Shown in pieces: positions 6,100-12,524 of a stretch of DNA of 12,524 nt (position 1 is its first letter; the number at the start of each line of letters is the position of its first letter). The position numbers and the translations under genes are program-made. The notes below the pieces were generated by a model, which saw nothing but the letters and a program-made list of their open reading frames with translations, was not told the origin of the DNA and made no database searches. This DNA comes from Gammaproteobacteria bacterium (lineage in GTDB: Bacteria > Pseudomonadota > Gammaproteobacteria > Steroidobacterales > Woeseiaceae): positions 1 through 12,524 of the forward strand of contig JAOUNK010000058.1 of NCBI GenBank assembly GCA_029881015.1, given 5' to 3'.

Positions 6100-7449
6100 A
6101 TGGAAGGGAGAGAGAGCACACAGGCCAACGTCGAGCTCCTCCGCGAGAGGCTCGGGAGCGGTCGTCTGCGATCCGCTGCCATCATGGTCAACAGCCTGCA
6201 TCCGTCCGAAATCGCGCGCCTCCTCGAGTCCCTGCCCCTCAAAGATCGATCCGTCCTCTGGAAAATGGTGGAACACGACCTCGGCGGCGACGTTCTCGTC
6301 GAACTGGCCGAAGAGGTTCGCGACGGCCTGCTCAAGGACATGGGTCCGGACGAGGTCATCGCCGCAACCGAGGGTATGGAGGTCGACGACCTTGCCGACC
6401 TGCTGGCCGACCTGCCGGAAACCGTTACGCAGAGAGTCCTTCAGTCTCTCGATGAACAGGACCACGAGCGCCTGAAACAGGTCCTCGCGTACGACGAGGA
6501 AAGCGCCGGCGGCATGATGAACGTCGACGTCGTGACCGTGCGTCCCGACGTCACGCTTGAGGTCGTCGCGCGGTACCTGCGCCTCGTCGGGCAGATACCT
6601 GACGGCACCGATTCGATTTTTGTCGTTAGCCGCGACAACACGTACATCGGGTCACTTTTTCTTTCTCGCCTGCTGACCCATGATCCCGAGGACATGGTCG
6701 CAAGCGTCATGTCGACTGACCTGATGCCCATACCGGCGCATACGCCGTCGAGCCAGGTTGTCTGGGAGTTCGAAAACCGCGACCTGTTGTCGGCCCCCGT
6801 TATCGACGATGACTACCGTGTTCTCGGCCGCATCACGGTCGACGACGTCGTCGATGTCATTCGTGACGAGGCCGAGCACGCTTTCATGGGCGCCGTCGGC
6901 CTCGACGAAGAGGACGACATGTTTGCGCCCGTCTTCAAGAGCGCTACGCGCAGGGCATTGTGGCTCGGTGTGAATCTCGGCACGGCGTTTCTCGCAGCGG
7001 CGGTAGTCGATCAGTTCAAGACCACGCTCGATGCCATTGTGCTGCTTGCCGTGCTGATGCCGATCGTACCGAGCATGGGCGGCGTTGCCGGCACGCAATC
7101 ACTCGTGATCATTACGCGCGCCATCGCCCTTGGCCAGATCAACAAGGCCAATGCCGCGGGTATCTTGCGCAAGGAGCTGGCCGTTGGTGTCCTGAATGGA
7201 CTGGGCTGGGCGGCCATCGTGTCGCTGTTTACGTACTTGTGGATCGGCGACTGGCGCATCGGCGGCATTCTCGGCGGCGCCATGATCATCAACATGTTTA
7301 TCGCTGCCGCCTCGGGCTTTTTCATCCCGTTGCTGCTGAAACGTCTGAAGATCGATCCGGCGCTGGCAGGTGGCGTGGTCCTGACAACGGTCACGGATGT
7401 TGTCGGCTACATGGCGTTCCTGGGCCTCGCCGCGATCTTCCTCATGTAA
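6100..7449 (+). CDS. mgtE: MgtE-family magnesium channel/transporter
   Basis: MgtE is a homodimeric, Mg2+-gated magnesium channel of the inner membrane. The 449-residue product has the full layout. The MgtE N-terminal helical domain lies at about residues 10-135 (LHPSEIARLLESLP, LPETVTQRVLQSL). Paired CBS domains lie at about 140-258, and five membrane segments follow from about 285. Pore-region motifs are PIVPSMGGVAGTQS (321-334) and TDVVGY, whose Asp433 aligns with the pore aspartate Asp432 of the Thermus protein. The usual GGN of the pore loop is GGV here, as I recall from other proteobacterial MgtEs. It starts 20 bases after the rapZ stop, where npr would be expected. No Mg2+ riboswitch fits in the 19-base gap. 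The 3' end overlaps the opposing phospholipase gene by eight bases. Confidence 0.95.
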   Translation: MEGRESTQANVELLRERLGSGRLRSAAIMVNSLHPSEIARLLESLPLKDRSVLWKMVEHDLGGDVLVELAEEVRDGLLKDMGPDEVIAATEGMEVDDLADLLADLPETVTQRVLQSLDEQDHERLKQVLAYDEESAGGMMNVDVVTVRPDVTLEVVARYLRLVGQIPDGTDSIFVVSRDNTYIGSLFLSRLLTHDPEDMVASVMSTDLMPIPAHTPSSQVVWEFENRDLLSAPVIDDDYRVLGRITVDDVVDVIRDEAEHAFMGAVGLDEEDDMFAPVFKSATRRALWLGVNLGTAFLAAAVVDQFKTTLDAIVLLAVLMPIVPSMGGVAGTQSLVIITRAIALGQINKANAAGILRKELAVGVLNGLGWAAIVSLFTYLWIGDWRIGGILGGAMIINMFIAAASGFFIPLLLKRLKIDPALAGGVVLTTVTDVVGYMAFLGLAAIFLM

Positions 7450-8647
7450 ATGCGCTGAGGTCTTTCTTGATCCAGCTCGGCGCGAACAAGCGCGGTACCG
7501 CGGCACCGTTCACAAAATCCAGCAGCTCGTCCTTGACCTTCATCGCATCCCGGTAGCCAAGCCCGATAAGTTCACGGGTGTAAGCCTTCTCGAACAACAG
7601 GAAACTGAGCAGGCGATTCTCACTCTTGTTCTTGCCGCCCACGCCGCGCAACAAAGCGCGTATCGCGAATGGCAGCTCCTCACGATGCTTGTGCGCGATG
7701 ACGCGCAGATCTTCGCTCGGCACGATCAGCATGGTATCGATGGGCCGCATGGTGGTGTCGCCGACCTGGACGCAATCGTTGGGCAACGTATCGAGAATTT
7801 CGTTGATGCGTGTAACGCGCTCGAGATCCGAGTACAGCCCGTCCATGAATAAAGTGTCGAGCATGTAGCCGGCGATCTGCGCAAAGCTCGGCGGGTCACC
7901 TGGCGCATCCGGTGTCTTTTCACCGGTCTCGTCCCGAATGCCGATGACGAGGATGCGATCGGCGCCGAGATGAACCGCCGGGCTCAGCGGCGTCGCCTGG
8001 CGCATTGCACCATCACCGAAGTACTCATTGCCTATACAGACCGGCGGGAAAATCATCGGCACGGCAATCGACGCCATCAGGTGGTCCAGGTTCAGATCGG
8101 TCTGCTTGCCCAGCCGCCGGGTACGTTCCCAGCCTTCCAGGTCGGTACTGCCTTCGAAGAACGTCGACGATCTCGCCGACGCGTAACCCGCAGCGGTCAC
8201 CGCCACGGCGTCGAGGCAACCCGCCTCGATAGCGTCACGAATACGCGGGAAGTGGACGTTCTGGCTTAACAGGCTGCGCAGCGGCGCATTGTTGAGCAGG
8301 GACTTCGGTGTGCCGACGAGCCAGCCGCCCAGCACCAGCGAGGCCATCCAGTGCAGACTGCTTTTCAGCATGGTCAGGTTGTCGGTCTTGTAGACGTGGT
8401 GGCAGCGGAAATGGCCCCAGACGCGTTCCAGCTCAGCCATCGCCGATCGGAAATTCTGCGCACGGGACGCCAGGACCACCGAATTCACGGCCCCGGCGGA
8501 CGTGCCGCTGATGACAGAGAACGGATTCGGCTGGCCGTGCGGCGTCAGTTCCGCAAGCGCCTTGAGCACGCCGACCTGAAAGGCCCCGCGCGCGCCGCCG
8601 CCCGGCAGCACCAGCGCGGTTTTGACCTTTTCGGGCGCGTCGTTCAT
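7442..8647 (-). CDS. Patatin-like phospholipase family protein
   Basis: The 401-residue protein is a probable lipid acyl hydrolase with a Ser-Asp catalytic dyad. The N-terminal patatin domain shows the oxyanion-hole glycine loop GGGARG (16-21), the nucleophile elbow GTSAG (48-52, Ser50) and the DGA motif with Asp212 (212-214). The part after about residue 290 is not a domain I recognise. A short hydrophobic stretch near 102-112 (ASLVLGGWLVG) could touch a membrane, but there is no signal peptide. The ATG at 8647 begins just before the patatin domain; no good Shine-Dalgarno precedes it. It converges on mgtE (8-base overlap) and diverges from the peroxiredoxin gene. Substrate is unknown. It resembles the RssA-like bacterial patatins in layout but is longer. 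Confidence 0.9.
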   Translation of the reverse strand: MNDAPEKVKTALVLPGGGARGAFQVGVLKALAELTPHGQPNPFSVISGTSAGAVNSVVLASRAQNFRSAMAELERVWGHFRCHHVYKTDNLTMLKSSLHWMASLVLGGWLVGTPKSLLNNAPLRSLLSQNVHFPRIRDAIEAGCLDAVAVTAAGYASARSSTFFEGSTDLEGWERTRRLGKQTDLNLDHLMASIAVPMIFPPVCIGNEYFGDGAMRQATPLSPAVHLGADRILVIGIRDETGEKTPDAPGDPPSFAQIAGYMLDTLFMDGLYSDLERVTRINEILDTLPNDCVQVGDTTMRPIDTMLIVPSEDLRVIAHKHREELPFAIRALLRGVGGKNKSENRLLSFLLFEKAYTRELIGLGYRDAMKVKDELLDFVNGAAVPRLFAPSWIKKDLSAFT

Positions 8648-8688
8648 AGGATCATGCCAAAGTGATTCATCGTCATGTACAGGATCGT

Positions 8689-8696
8689 ATTATAAT
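8689..8696. promoter_or_regulatory. Palindromic -10 element, possibly shared by two divergent genes
   Basis: ATTATAAT is its own reverse complement, so it holds a perfect TATAAT on both strands: 8691-8696 on + and 8694-8689 on -. On + the start of transcription would be near 8703, about 20 bases before the peroxiredoxin ATG. On - it would be near 8682, about 35 bases before the phospholipase ATG. No convincing -35 was found on either side. It is the only strong AT-rich site in the 75-base divergent gap. Confidence 0.5.
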
Positions 8697-8722
8697 GTGC
8701 ATCCAATACACGGACCCGTATC

Positions 8723-9268
8723 ATGAAACGAAACATTACACTCGCCCTTGGTTCCGCCGCACTGGCAGCGATAATCGCGAGCTTCACCTCGATCGGCCTG
8801 GCCAACGACCAGGTGACCACAGGCGACGTTGCGCCCGAGTTTGAGCTCTCCGACCAGAACGGTCAGCTACATTCGCTCGAGGACTATCGCGACCAGTGGG
8901 TCGTGCTCTATTTCTATCCGAAGGACGAGACCCCCGGCTGCACCACCGAGGCCTGCGAGTTTCGCGACAATATCTTCGCGTACCGGGAACTCAACGCGCA
9001 GATTCTCGGCGTCAGTCTTGACGACGCGGAATCGCACAAGGCGTTCGCCGAGAACCACGGCCTGCCGTTTCCATTGCTCGCAGATGTCGATGGCGAGGCG
9101 GCTTTGGCGTATGGCGTAAAGACGCGCTGGGCTGGAATGACCGTCGCCAAGCGCCAGACCTTTCTTATCGGCCCGGATGGCAAGATCGCCAGGCACTATG
9201 AAAAAGTGGTTCCTGCCGAGCACTCCGCACAGGTGCTCGCCGACCTCAGGGAACTCGCGACCGACTAG
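8723..9268 (+). CDS. PrxQ/Bcp-type peroxiredoxin with N-terminal export signal
   Basis: This 181-residue thiol peroxidase belongs to the AhpC/TSA superfamily, BCP/PrxQ subgroup, and should reduce hydrogen peroxide and organic hydroperoxides. The peroxidatic site is PKDETPGCTTEAC with Cys73; the likely resolving Cys78 is five residues on, the spacing seen in E. coli BCP (Cys45/Cys50). Unlike cytoplasmic BCP, it has an N-terminal signal: MKRN, a hydrophobic core (about 5-26) and a likely cleavage after GLA at residue 27. It is therefore probably periplasmic or membrane-attached. The ATG at 8723 has only a weak CGGA upstream. The downstream VWA gene converges, with stop codons sharing four bases. 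The redox partner is not evident nearby. Confidence 0.93.
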   Translation: MKRNITLALGSAALAAIIASFTSIGLANDQVTTGDVAPEFELSDQNGQLHSLEDYRDQWVVLYFYPKDETPGCTTEACEFRDNIFAYRELNAQILGVSLDDAESHKAFAENHGLPFPLLADVDGEAALAYGVKTRWAGMTVAKRQTFLIGPDGKIARHYEKVVPAEHSAQVLADLRELATD

Positions 9269-10440
9269 TGCAGCTCGCGGATCGCGTCATCGAGGCCCGC
9301 AATCGTGAGCGGGTACATGCGATCGTCCATGATTTCCCGTATCAGCTTGGTTGACGGCGTATAGTCCCAGCGATGCCGTGGCTCAGGATTGAGCCAGACC
9401 GCCTTCGGGTACGTATTCAACAGGCGCTTGATCCACACGGCGCCGGGCTCCTCGTTCCAATGCTCAACGCTGCCACCTGCGTAGACAATCTCGTAGGGAC
9501 TCATCGTCGCGTCACCGACGAAAATCAGCTTGTAGTCCGACCCGTACTTGTGCGCGATATCCAGCGTGGGCGTCTTCTCCGAGTGCCGGCGACGGTTGTC
9601 CTTCCAGAGACTCTCGTAAATGAAGTTGTGGAAATAGAAATACTCGAGGTGTTTGAACTCCGTGCGCGCCGCCGAAAACATTTCTTCGCAAATGCGCACG
9701 TGGTCATCCATGGAGCCACCGATGTCGAGGCAAAGCAGGACCTTGATCGCATTGTGGCGTTCAGGAACCATGCGAATATCGAGCATGCCTGCATTGCGCG
9801 CCGTCTTGTCGATCGTATCGTCCAGGTCGAGCTGGTCCGCGGCACCTTCTCGAGCGAACTTCCGCAACCGACGCAGCGCCACCTTGATGTTGCGCGTGCC
9901 CAGTTCAAGCGAGTCGTCCAGGTTGCGATACTCGCGCTTGTCCCAAACCTTGACGGCGCTGCGGTTGCGCGACCCCTCTTGCCCTATCCGCACGCCCTCC
10001 GGGTTGAAGCCATAGGCTCCGAACGGTGAGGTACCTGCCGTGCCGATCCATTTGTTGCCACCTTCGTGACGCTCTTCCTGCTCGTCGAGGCGTTCCTGCA
10101 GTGCCCGCATCAACGCCTCAAAGCCACCCATGGCCTCGATCTGCGCACGCTCCTCCTCGGTCAGCAAGAGCTCGGCCTGCCGTCGCAGCCACTCCTCGGG
10201 GATTTCCTGGAAGAGATCGGCCAGCGAGTCTTCGACACCCTTGAAGTAGGCACCGAAGATCCGATCGAAGCGATCCAGTTCTGACTCATCCTTGACGAGC
10301 GTGGCGCGAGCCAGGTAGTAGAAGCTGTCGACGCTTTGACCGGCGAGGCCTTTCTGCATGGCCTCGAGCAGCGTCAATAACTCGGTGACTGACGTCTTCA
10401 TTCCGCCCTCGCGGAGCATGTAGAAAAACGGCAGCAGCAT
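9265..10440 (-). CDS. CoxE-like von Willebrand factor A domain protein
   Basis: Proteins of this kind pair with MoxR AAA+ ATPases and are thought to act as chaperone or metal-insertion partners; the target here is unknown. The 391-residue product has an N-terminal helical part (MLLPFFYMLREGGMKTS), a glutamate-rich middle (about 80-128) and a C-terminal VWA domain. Its metal-ion site is DIGGS (239-243), a DxSxS motif with the first serine replaced by glycine, as I recall from CoxE-like proteins. A later site aspartate is probably Asp310 in VGDATMSP. The frame is open 35 codons further upstream, but ATG 10440 is chosen because it gives the family's usual start and lies four bases after the MoxR stop, so the genes are coupled. 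Confidence 0.88.
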   Translation of the reverse strand: MLLPFFYMLREGGMKTSVTELLTLLEAMQKGLAGQSVDSFYYLARATLVKDESELDRFDRIFGAYFKGVEDSLADLFQEIPEEWLRRQAELLLTEEERAQIEAMGGFEALMRALQERLDEQEERHEGGNKWIGTAGTSPFGAYGFNPEGVRIGQEGSRNRSAVKVWDKREYRNLDDSLELGTRNIKVALRRLRKFAREGAADQLDLDDTIDKTARNAGMLDIRMVPERHNAIKVLLCLDIGGSMDDHVRICEEMFSAARTEFKHLEYFYFHNFIYESLWKDNRRRHSEKTPTLDIAHKYGSDYKLIFVGDATMSPYEIVYAGGSVEHWNEEPGAVWIKRLLNTYPKAVWLNPEPRHRWDYTPSTKLIREIMDDRMYPLTIAGLDDAIRELH

Positions 10441-10444
10441 GAGC

Positions 10445-11302
10445 TTATTGCGGGTTCGTGCGGCGATCCAGGAAGACGAGCTGCTCGAACAGGTGAACAT
10501 CCTGCTCATTCTTGAGCAGCGCACCGTACAGCGGCGGAATCGCATTGCGACTGCCTTCGCCGCGCAATGCCTCCGGCGGGATGTCTTCGGCGAGCAACAA
10601 CTTGATCCAGTCGAGCAACTCGGACGTCGACGGCTTCTTCTTCAGGCCGCGAACGTCGCGGACCTTGTAGAACGCGTTAAGCGCCTCGGCAAGCAGTTGC
10701 CTTTTCAGATCCGGGAAGTGCACATCGACGATCTCGGCCATGGTGTCCGGGTCCGGGAACTTGATGTAGTGGAAAAAACAGCGGCGCAGGAATGCGTCGG
10801 GCAACTCTTTCTCGTTATTGCTCGTAATGACAATGATCGGCCTGTGCCGTGCCTCGACCAGCCTCTTCGTTTCGTAAACGTAGAACTCCATGCGATCGAG
10901 CTCGCGCAGCAGGTCGTTGGGAAACTCGATATCCGCCTTGTCGATCTCATCGATCAGCAACACCGGCTGCTCCTCCGACTCGAAGGCTTCCCAGATCTTG
11001 CCACGCATGATGTAGTTCGCAATATCATGGACGCGATCGTCGCCGAGCTGCGAATCCCGAAGACGCGCGACGGCGTCGTATTCGTACAGCCCCTGCTGGG
11101 CCTTGGTCGTTGACTTGATATGCCACTCATACAGCGGCTTGCCCAGCGAACGCGCAACCTCGATCGCCAGCTGCGTCTTACCCGTACCGGGCTCGCCTTT
11201 TACGAGTATAGGACGCTCGAGAGTGACGGCCGCGTTCACCGCCATCATCAGGTCGTCCGTCGCGATATAGGAACTTGTGCCCGTGAATTTCTTGTCAGTC
11301 AT
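10445..11302 (-). CDS. MoxR-family AAA+ ATPase
   Basis: MoxR ATPases are hexameric AAA+ machines that work with VWA-domain partners to mature or activate protein complexes. With the ATG at 11302 the protein has 285 residues. Walker A is GEPGTGKT (36-43), Walker B is LLIDEID (115-121), sensor 1 is TSNNE (160-164) and the likely arginine finger region is FLRRC (171-175). The stretch YEWHIKSTTKAQQGLYEYDAV is typical of the MoxR subgroup that sits beside CoxE-like VWA genes. A GTG at 11326 is an alternative start adding eight residues (MRQVTDKS); it follows a TAAGAT hexamer at 11337-11332, so a leaderless form is possible. The gene lies 32 bases after the acylase stop and four bases before the VWA gene. 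Confidence 0.9.
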   Translation of the reverse strand: MTDKKFTGTSSYIATDDLMMAVNAAVTLERPILVKGEPGTGKTQLAIEVARSLGKPLYEWHIKSTTKAQQGLYEYDAVARLRDSQLGDDRVHDIANYIMRGKIWEAFESEEQPVLLIDEIDKADIEFPNDLLRELDRMEFYVYETKRLVEARHRPIIVITSNNEKELPDAFLRRCFFHYIKFPDPDTMAEIVDVHFPDLKRQLLAEALNAFYKVRDVRGLKKKPSTSELLDWIKLLLAEDIPPEALRGEGSRNAIPPLYGALLKNEQDVHLFEQLVFLDRRTNPQ

Positions 11303-11334
11303 CGACTTGTCCGTAACCTGTCGCACTGACTATC

Positions 11335-12524
11335 TTACCGCCTGTCGGGTATCAGCGTCAGGGTATACGCAGCCGCACCGGGCAAATAGGGATTCGGACG
11401 CCCGTCGACCCAGTCGTCATGGCCGCGCCCGAAAAATTCGGACAATGGATGCGCGCTCTGGCTGGTTGGCATATGCAGGATGCTGTTGGCCTCATCTCCC
11501 GGGTAAACGGCATAGCGTTGCGATGCCCCGAACGAGGGGCCCTGCGCCTTCGGCATGTCGAGATCGCCGTTGAGCTGGTCCGCGGGCATATCGAGATAGC
11601 TTCCCAGCACCGGGATATTGCGGCTCAGCGGATGTCGAATCGACGCCGTATTCACCTCGCCCCAGGTCCGCTCGGACAGCGGTCCTTCGAAGTTACCGGT
11701 GAACCATGCGATGTTCTGTTCAACCGCGGCCAGCATGAGTTCCTGCCAGGTGCGGTAGTTGGCGGGCAGCAGGTGCATGGGCCGCTCGGTCACGACGGAC
11801 CAGAGTGGCCCCTCGAACTGGTTGCTGAGACGCAAGCGCACATCGTCGCCATACGTCTCCCAGGCCGGCGTCATCAACGCGTGGAAGACCCGGCGTTCGA
11901 CCTCGAGGCGAAAAGCGCGCACAAGCCGATAGCCCGTCGATTCGGGCACCGCTCGCGGTATCCAGTTCTCGACCAGCGCGCGGTACTCGGCCAGCGCCGG
12001 ATTCGCGGCAAGCGCATCGGCATCCAGGACATCGAGCAGCAAGTCACGCCAGCGAGACAGGAACAGCGCGCGATCGTCGTACTGAATTGCCAGCATGTCC
12101 TCGGGCGTGAACGTATCTTTAGCGAACAGGCCATCGCGTATCTGCCGCGCACGCGCGCCCAGGTCGTACCCGCCATCGCCGACCACGCGTAGCGCGTCGG
12201 CATCCGCGACACGCGCATTCGCGGTCCAGATGCGGCCGCTCTCCGGATTCATGACACGCGGGTATTCGGAGGGCGCCAGCCAGCCCTGCCAGCCATGCTC
12301 CTCGCTCCAGTCGGCCGGAAGCATCGGGTCGAAACCCGCCTTGCGCGGAATCCGCCCGGCAATCGTCCACCCGATATTGCCGCCGGCGTCGCCCGTCACG
12401 AAATTTTGCGGCGGCATCGACAGGGTGTTCGCAACGTCCATGGCCTCGGCAACCGTGGCAACCGTCTCGAGATCGAGCAGTCGCAGGTTAAGACCTTCGG
12501 GTTTGTGCGCGATCCAGCTCACGG
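11335..12524 (-). CDS. Penicillin acylase family protein, C-terminal part (5' end outside window)
   Basis: This is the last 395 or so residues of a penicillin-amidase-type Ntn hydrolase, an enzyme family that cleaves amide bonds in beta-lactams, acyl-homoserine lactones and related compounds after self-processing into alpha and beta chains. The nucleophile serine at the beta-chain N-terminus is outside the window. Visible family blocks are WIAHKPE at the edge, GDAGGNIGWTIAGRIP (about 44-59 of the visible part), IWTANAR with Asn102 as likely oxyanion-hole residue, and near the C-terminus GPSFGAS and SQSAHPLSEFF. The codon at 12522 is GTG but is internal, since the frame runs off the edge. These enzymes are normally exported; the signal peptide cannot be seen. 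It lies first in a probable operon with the MoxR and VWA genes. The substrate cannot be deduced. Confidence 0.9.
   Translation of the reverse strand, partial: VSWIAHKPEGLNLRLLDLETVATVAEAMDVANTLSMPPQNFVTGDAGGNIGWTIAGRIPRKAGFDPMLPADWSEEHGWQGWLAPSEYPRVMNPESGRIWTANARVADADALRVVGDGGYDLGARARQIRDGLFAKDTFTPEDMLAIQYDDRALFLSRWRDLLLDVLDADALAANPALAEYRALVENWIPRAVPESTGYRLVRAFRLEVERRVFHALMTPAWETYGDDVRLRLSNQFEGPLWSVVTERPMHLLPANYRTWQELMLAAVEQNIAWFTGNFEGPLSERTWGEVNTASIRHPLSRNIPVLGSYLDMPADQLNGDLDMPKAQGPSFGASQRYAVYPGDEANSILHMPTSQSAHPLSEFFGRGHDDWVDGRPNPYLPGAAAYTLTLIPDRR

Noticed and set aside
7491..7502. Perfect 12-base palindrome CGCGGTACCGCG
   Set aside because: It has no loop, lies within the phospholipase coding region, and could arise by chance in GC-rich DNA; no known site is recognised.
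10441..10545. In-frame upstream extension of the VWA gene by 35 codons
   Set aside because: It would overlap the end of the MoxR gene, is serine/arginine-rich shadow sequence, and ATG 10440 gives the usual family start.
1..12524. CRISPR arrays, tRNAs, insertion sequences, defence or phage genes
   Set aside because: None seen: no regularly spaced repeats, transposase motifs or tRNA-like folds, and coding genes fill nearly all of the window.

Overview
This 12.5 kb window looks like chromosomal DNA of a GC-rich Gammaproteobacterium. The main evidence is the conserved order kdsD-kdsC-lptC-lptA-lptB-rpoN-hpf-ptsN-rapZ on the + strand, which is the layout known from Escherichia coli and Pseudomonas. 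Genus and family cannot be fixed from the sequence alone. The accessory genes downstream suggest a lineage outside the Enterobacterales. There are no tRNAs, rRNAs, insertion sequences, CRISPR arrays or phage genes, and no gene-free stretch longer than about 90 bases.

Positions 1-2804 hold the lipopolysaccharide block: the end of kdsD, kdsC, and then lptC, lptA and lptB. KdsD and KdsC make Kdo, the sugar that joins lipid A to the core. LptC, LptA and LptB belong to the machine that carries finished LPS from the inner to the outer membrane. The genes overlap by 4 bases or are 1 base apart, so they are almost certainly co-transcribed and translationally coupled.

Positions 2867-6080 hold the sigma-54/nitrogen-PTS block: rpoN, hpf, ptsN and rapZ. 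An extended -10 candidate and a good ribosome binding site precede hpf. A near-perfect hairpin lies between hpf and ptsN. The gene for the phosphocarrier NPr (npr/ptsO), which usually follows rapZ, is absent; an MgtE magnesium channel gene (6100-7449) comes next, apparently from its own leaderless promoter. The RapZ tail lacks most of the basic residues that E. coli RapZ uses to bind the small RNA GlmZ.

Positions 7442-12524 hold genes in mixed orientation. A patatin-like phospholipase (- strand) converges on mgtE with an 8-base overlap. A PrxQ/Bcp-type peroxiredoxin with an export signal (+ strand) diverges from it across a 75-base gap containing a palindromic -10 element. On the - strand a penicillin-acylase-type Ntn hydrolase (start beyond the window), a MoxR-family AAA+ ATPase and a CoxE-like von Willebrand factor A protein run as one probable operon, which ends in a 4-base convergent overlap with the peroxiredoxin gene.

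Most of the window is well-known housekeeping content. I found no convincing new system. The points most worth a second look are the hpf-ptsN hairpin, the altered RapZ tail together with the missing npr, the acylase-MoxR-VWA operon, and the exported peroxiredoxin.
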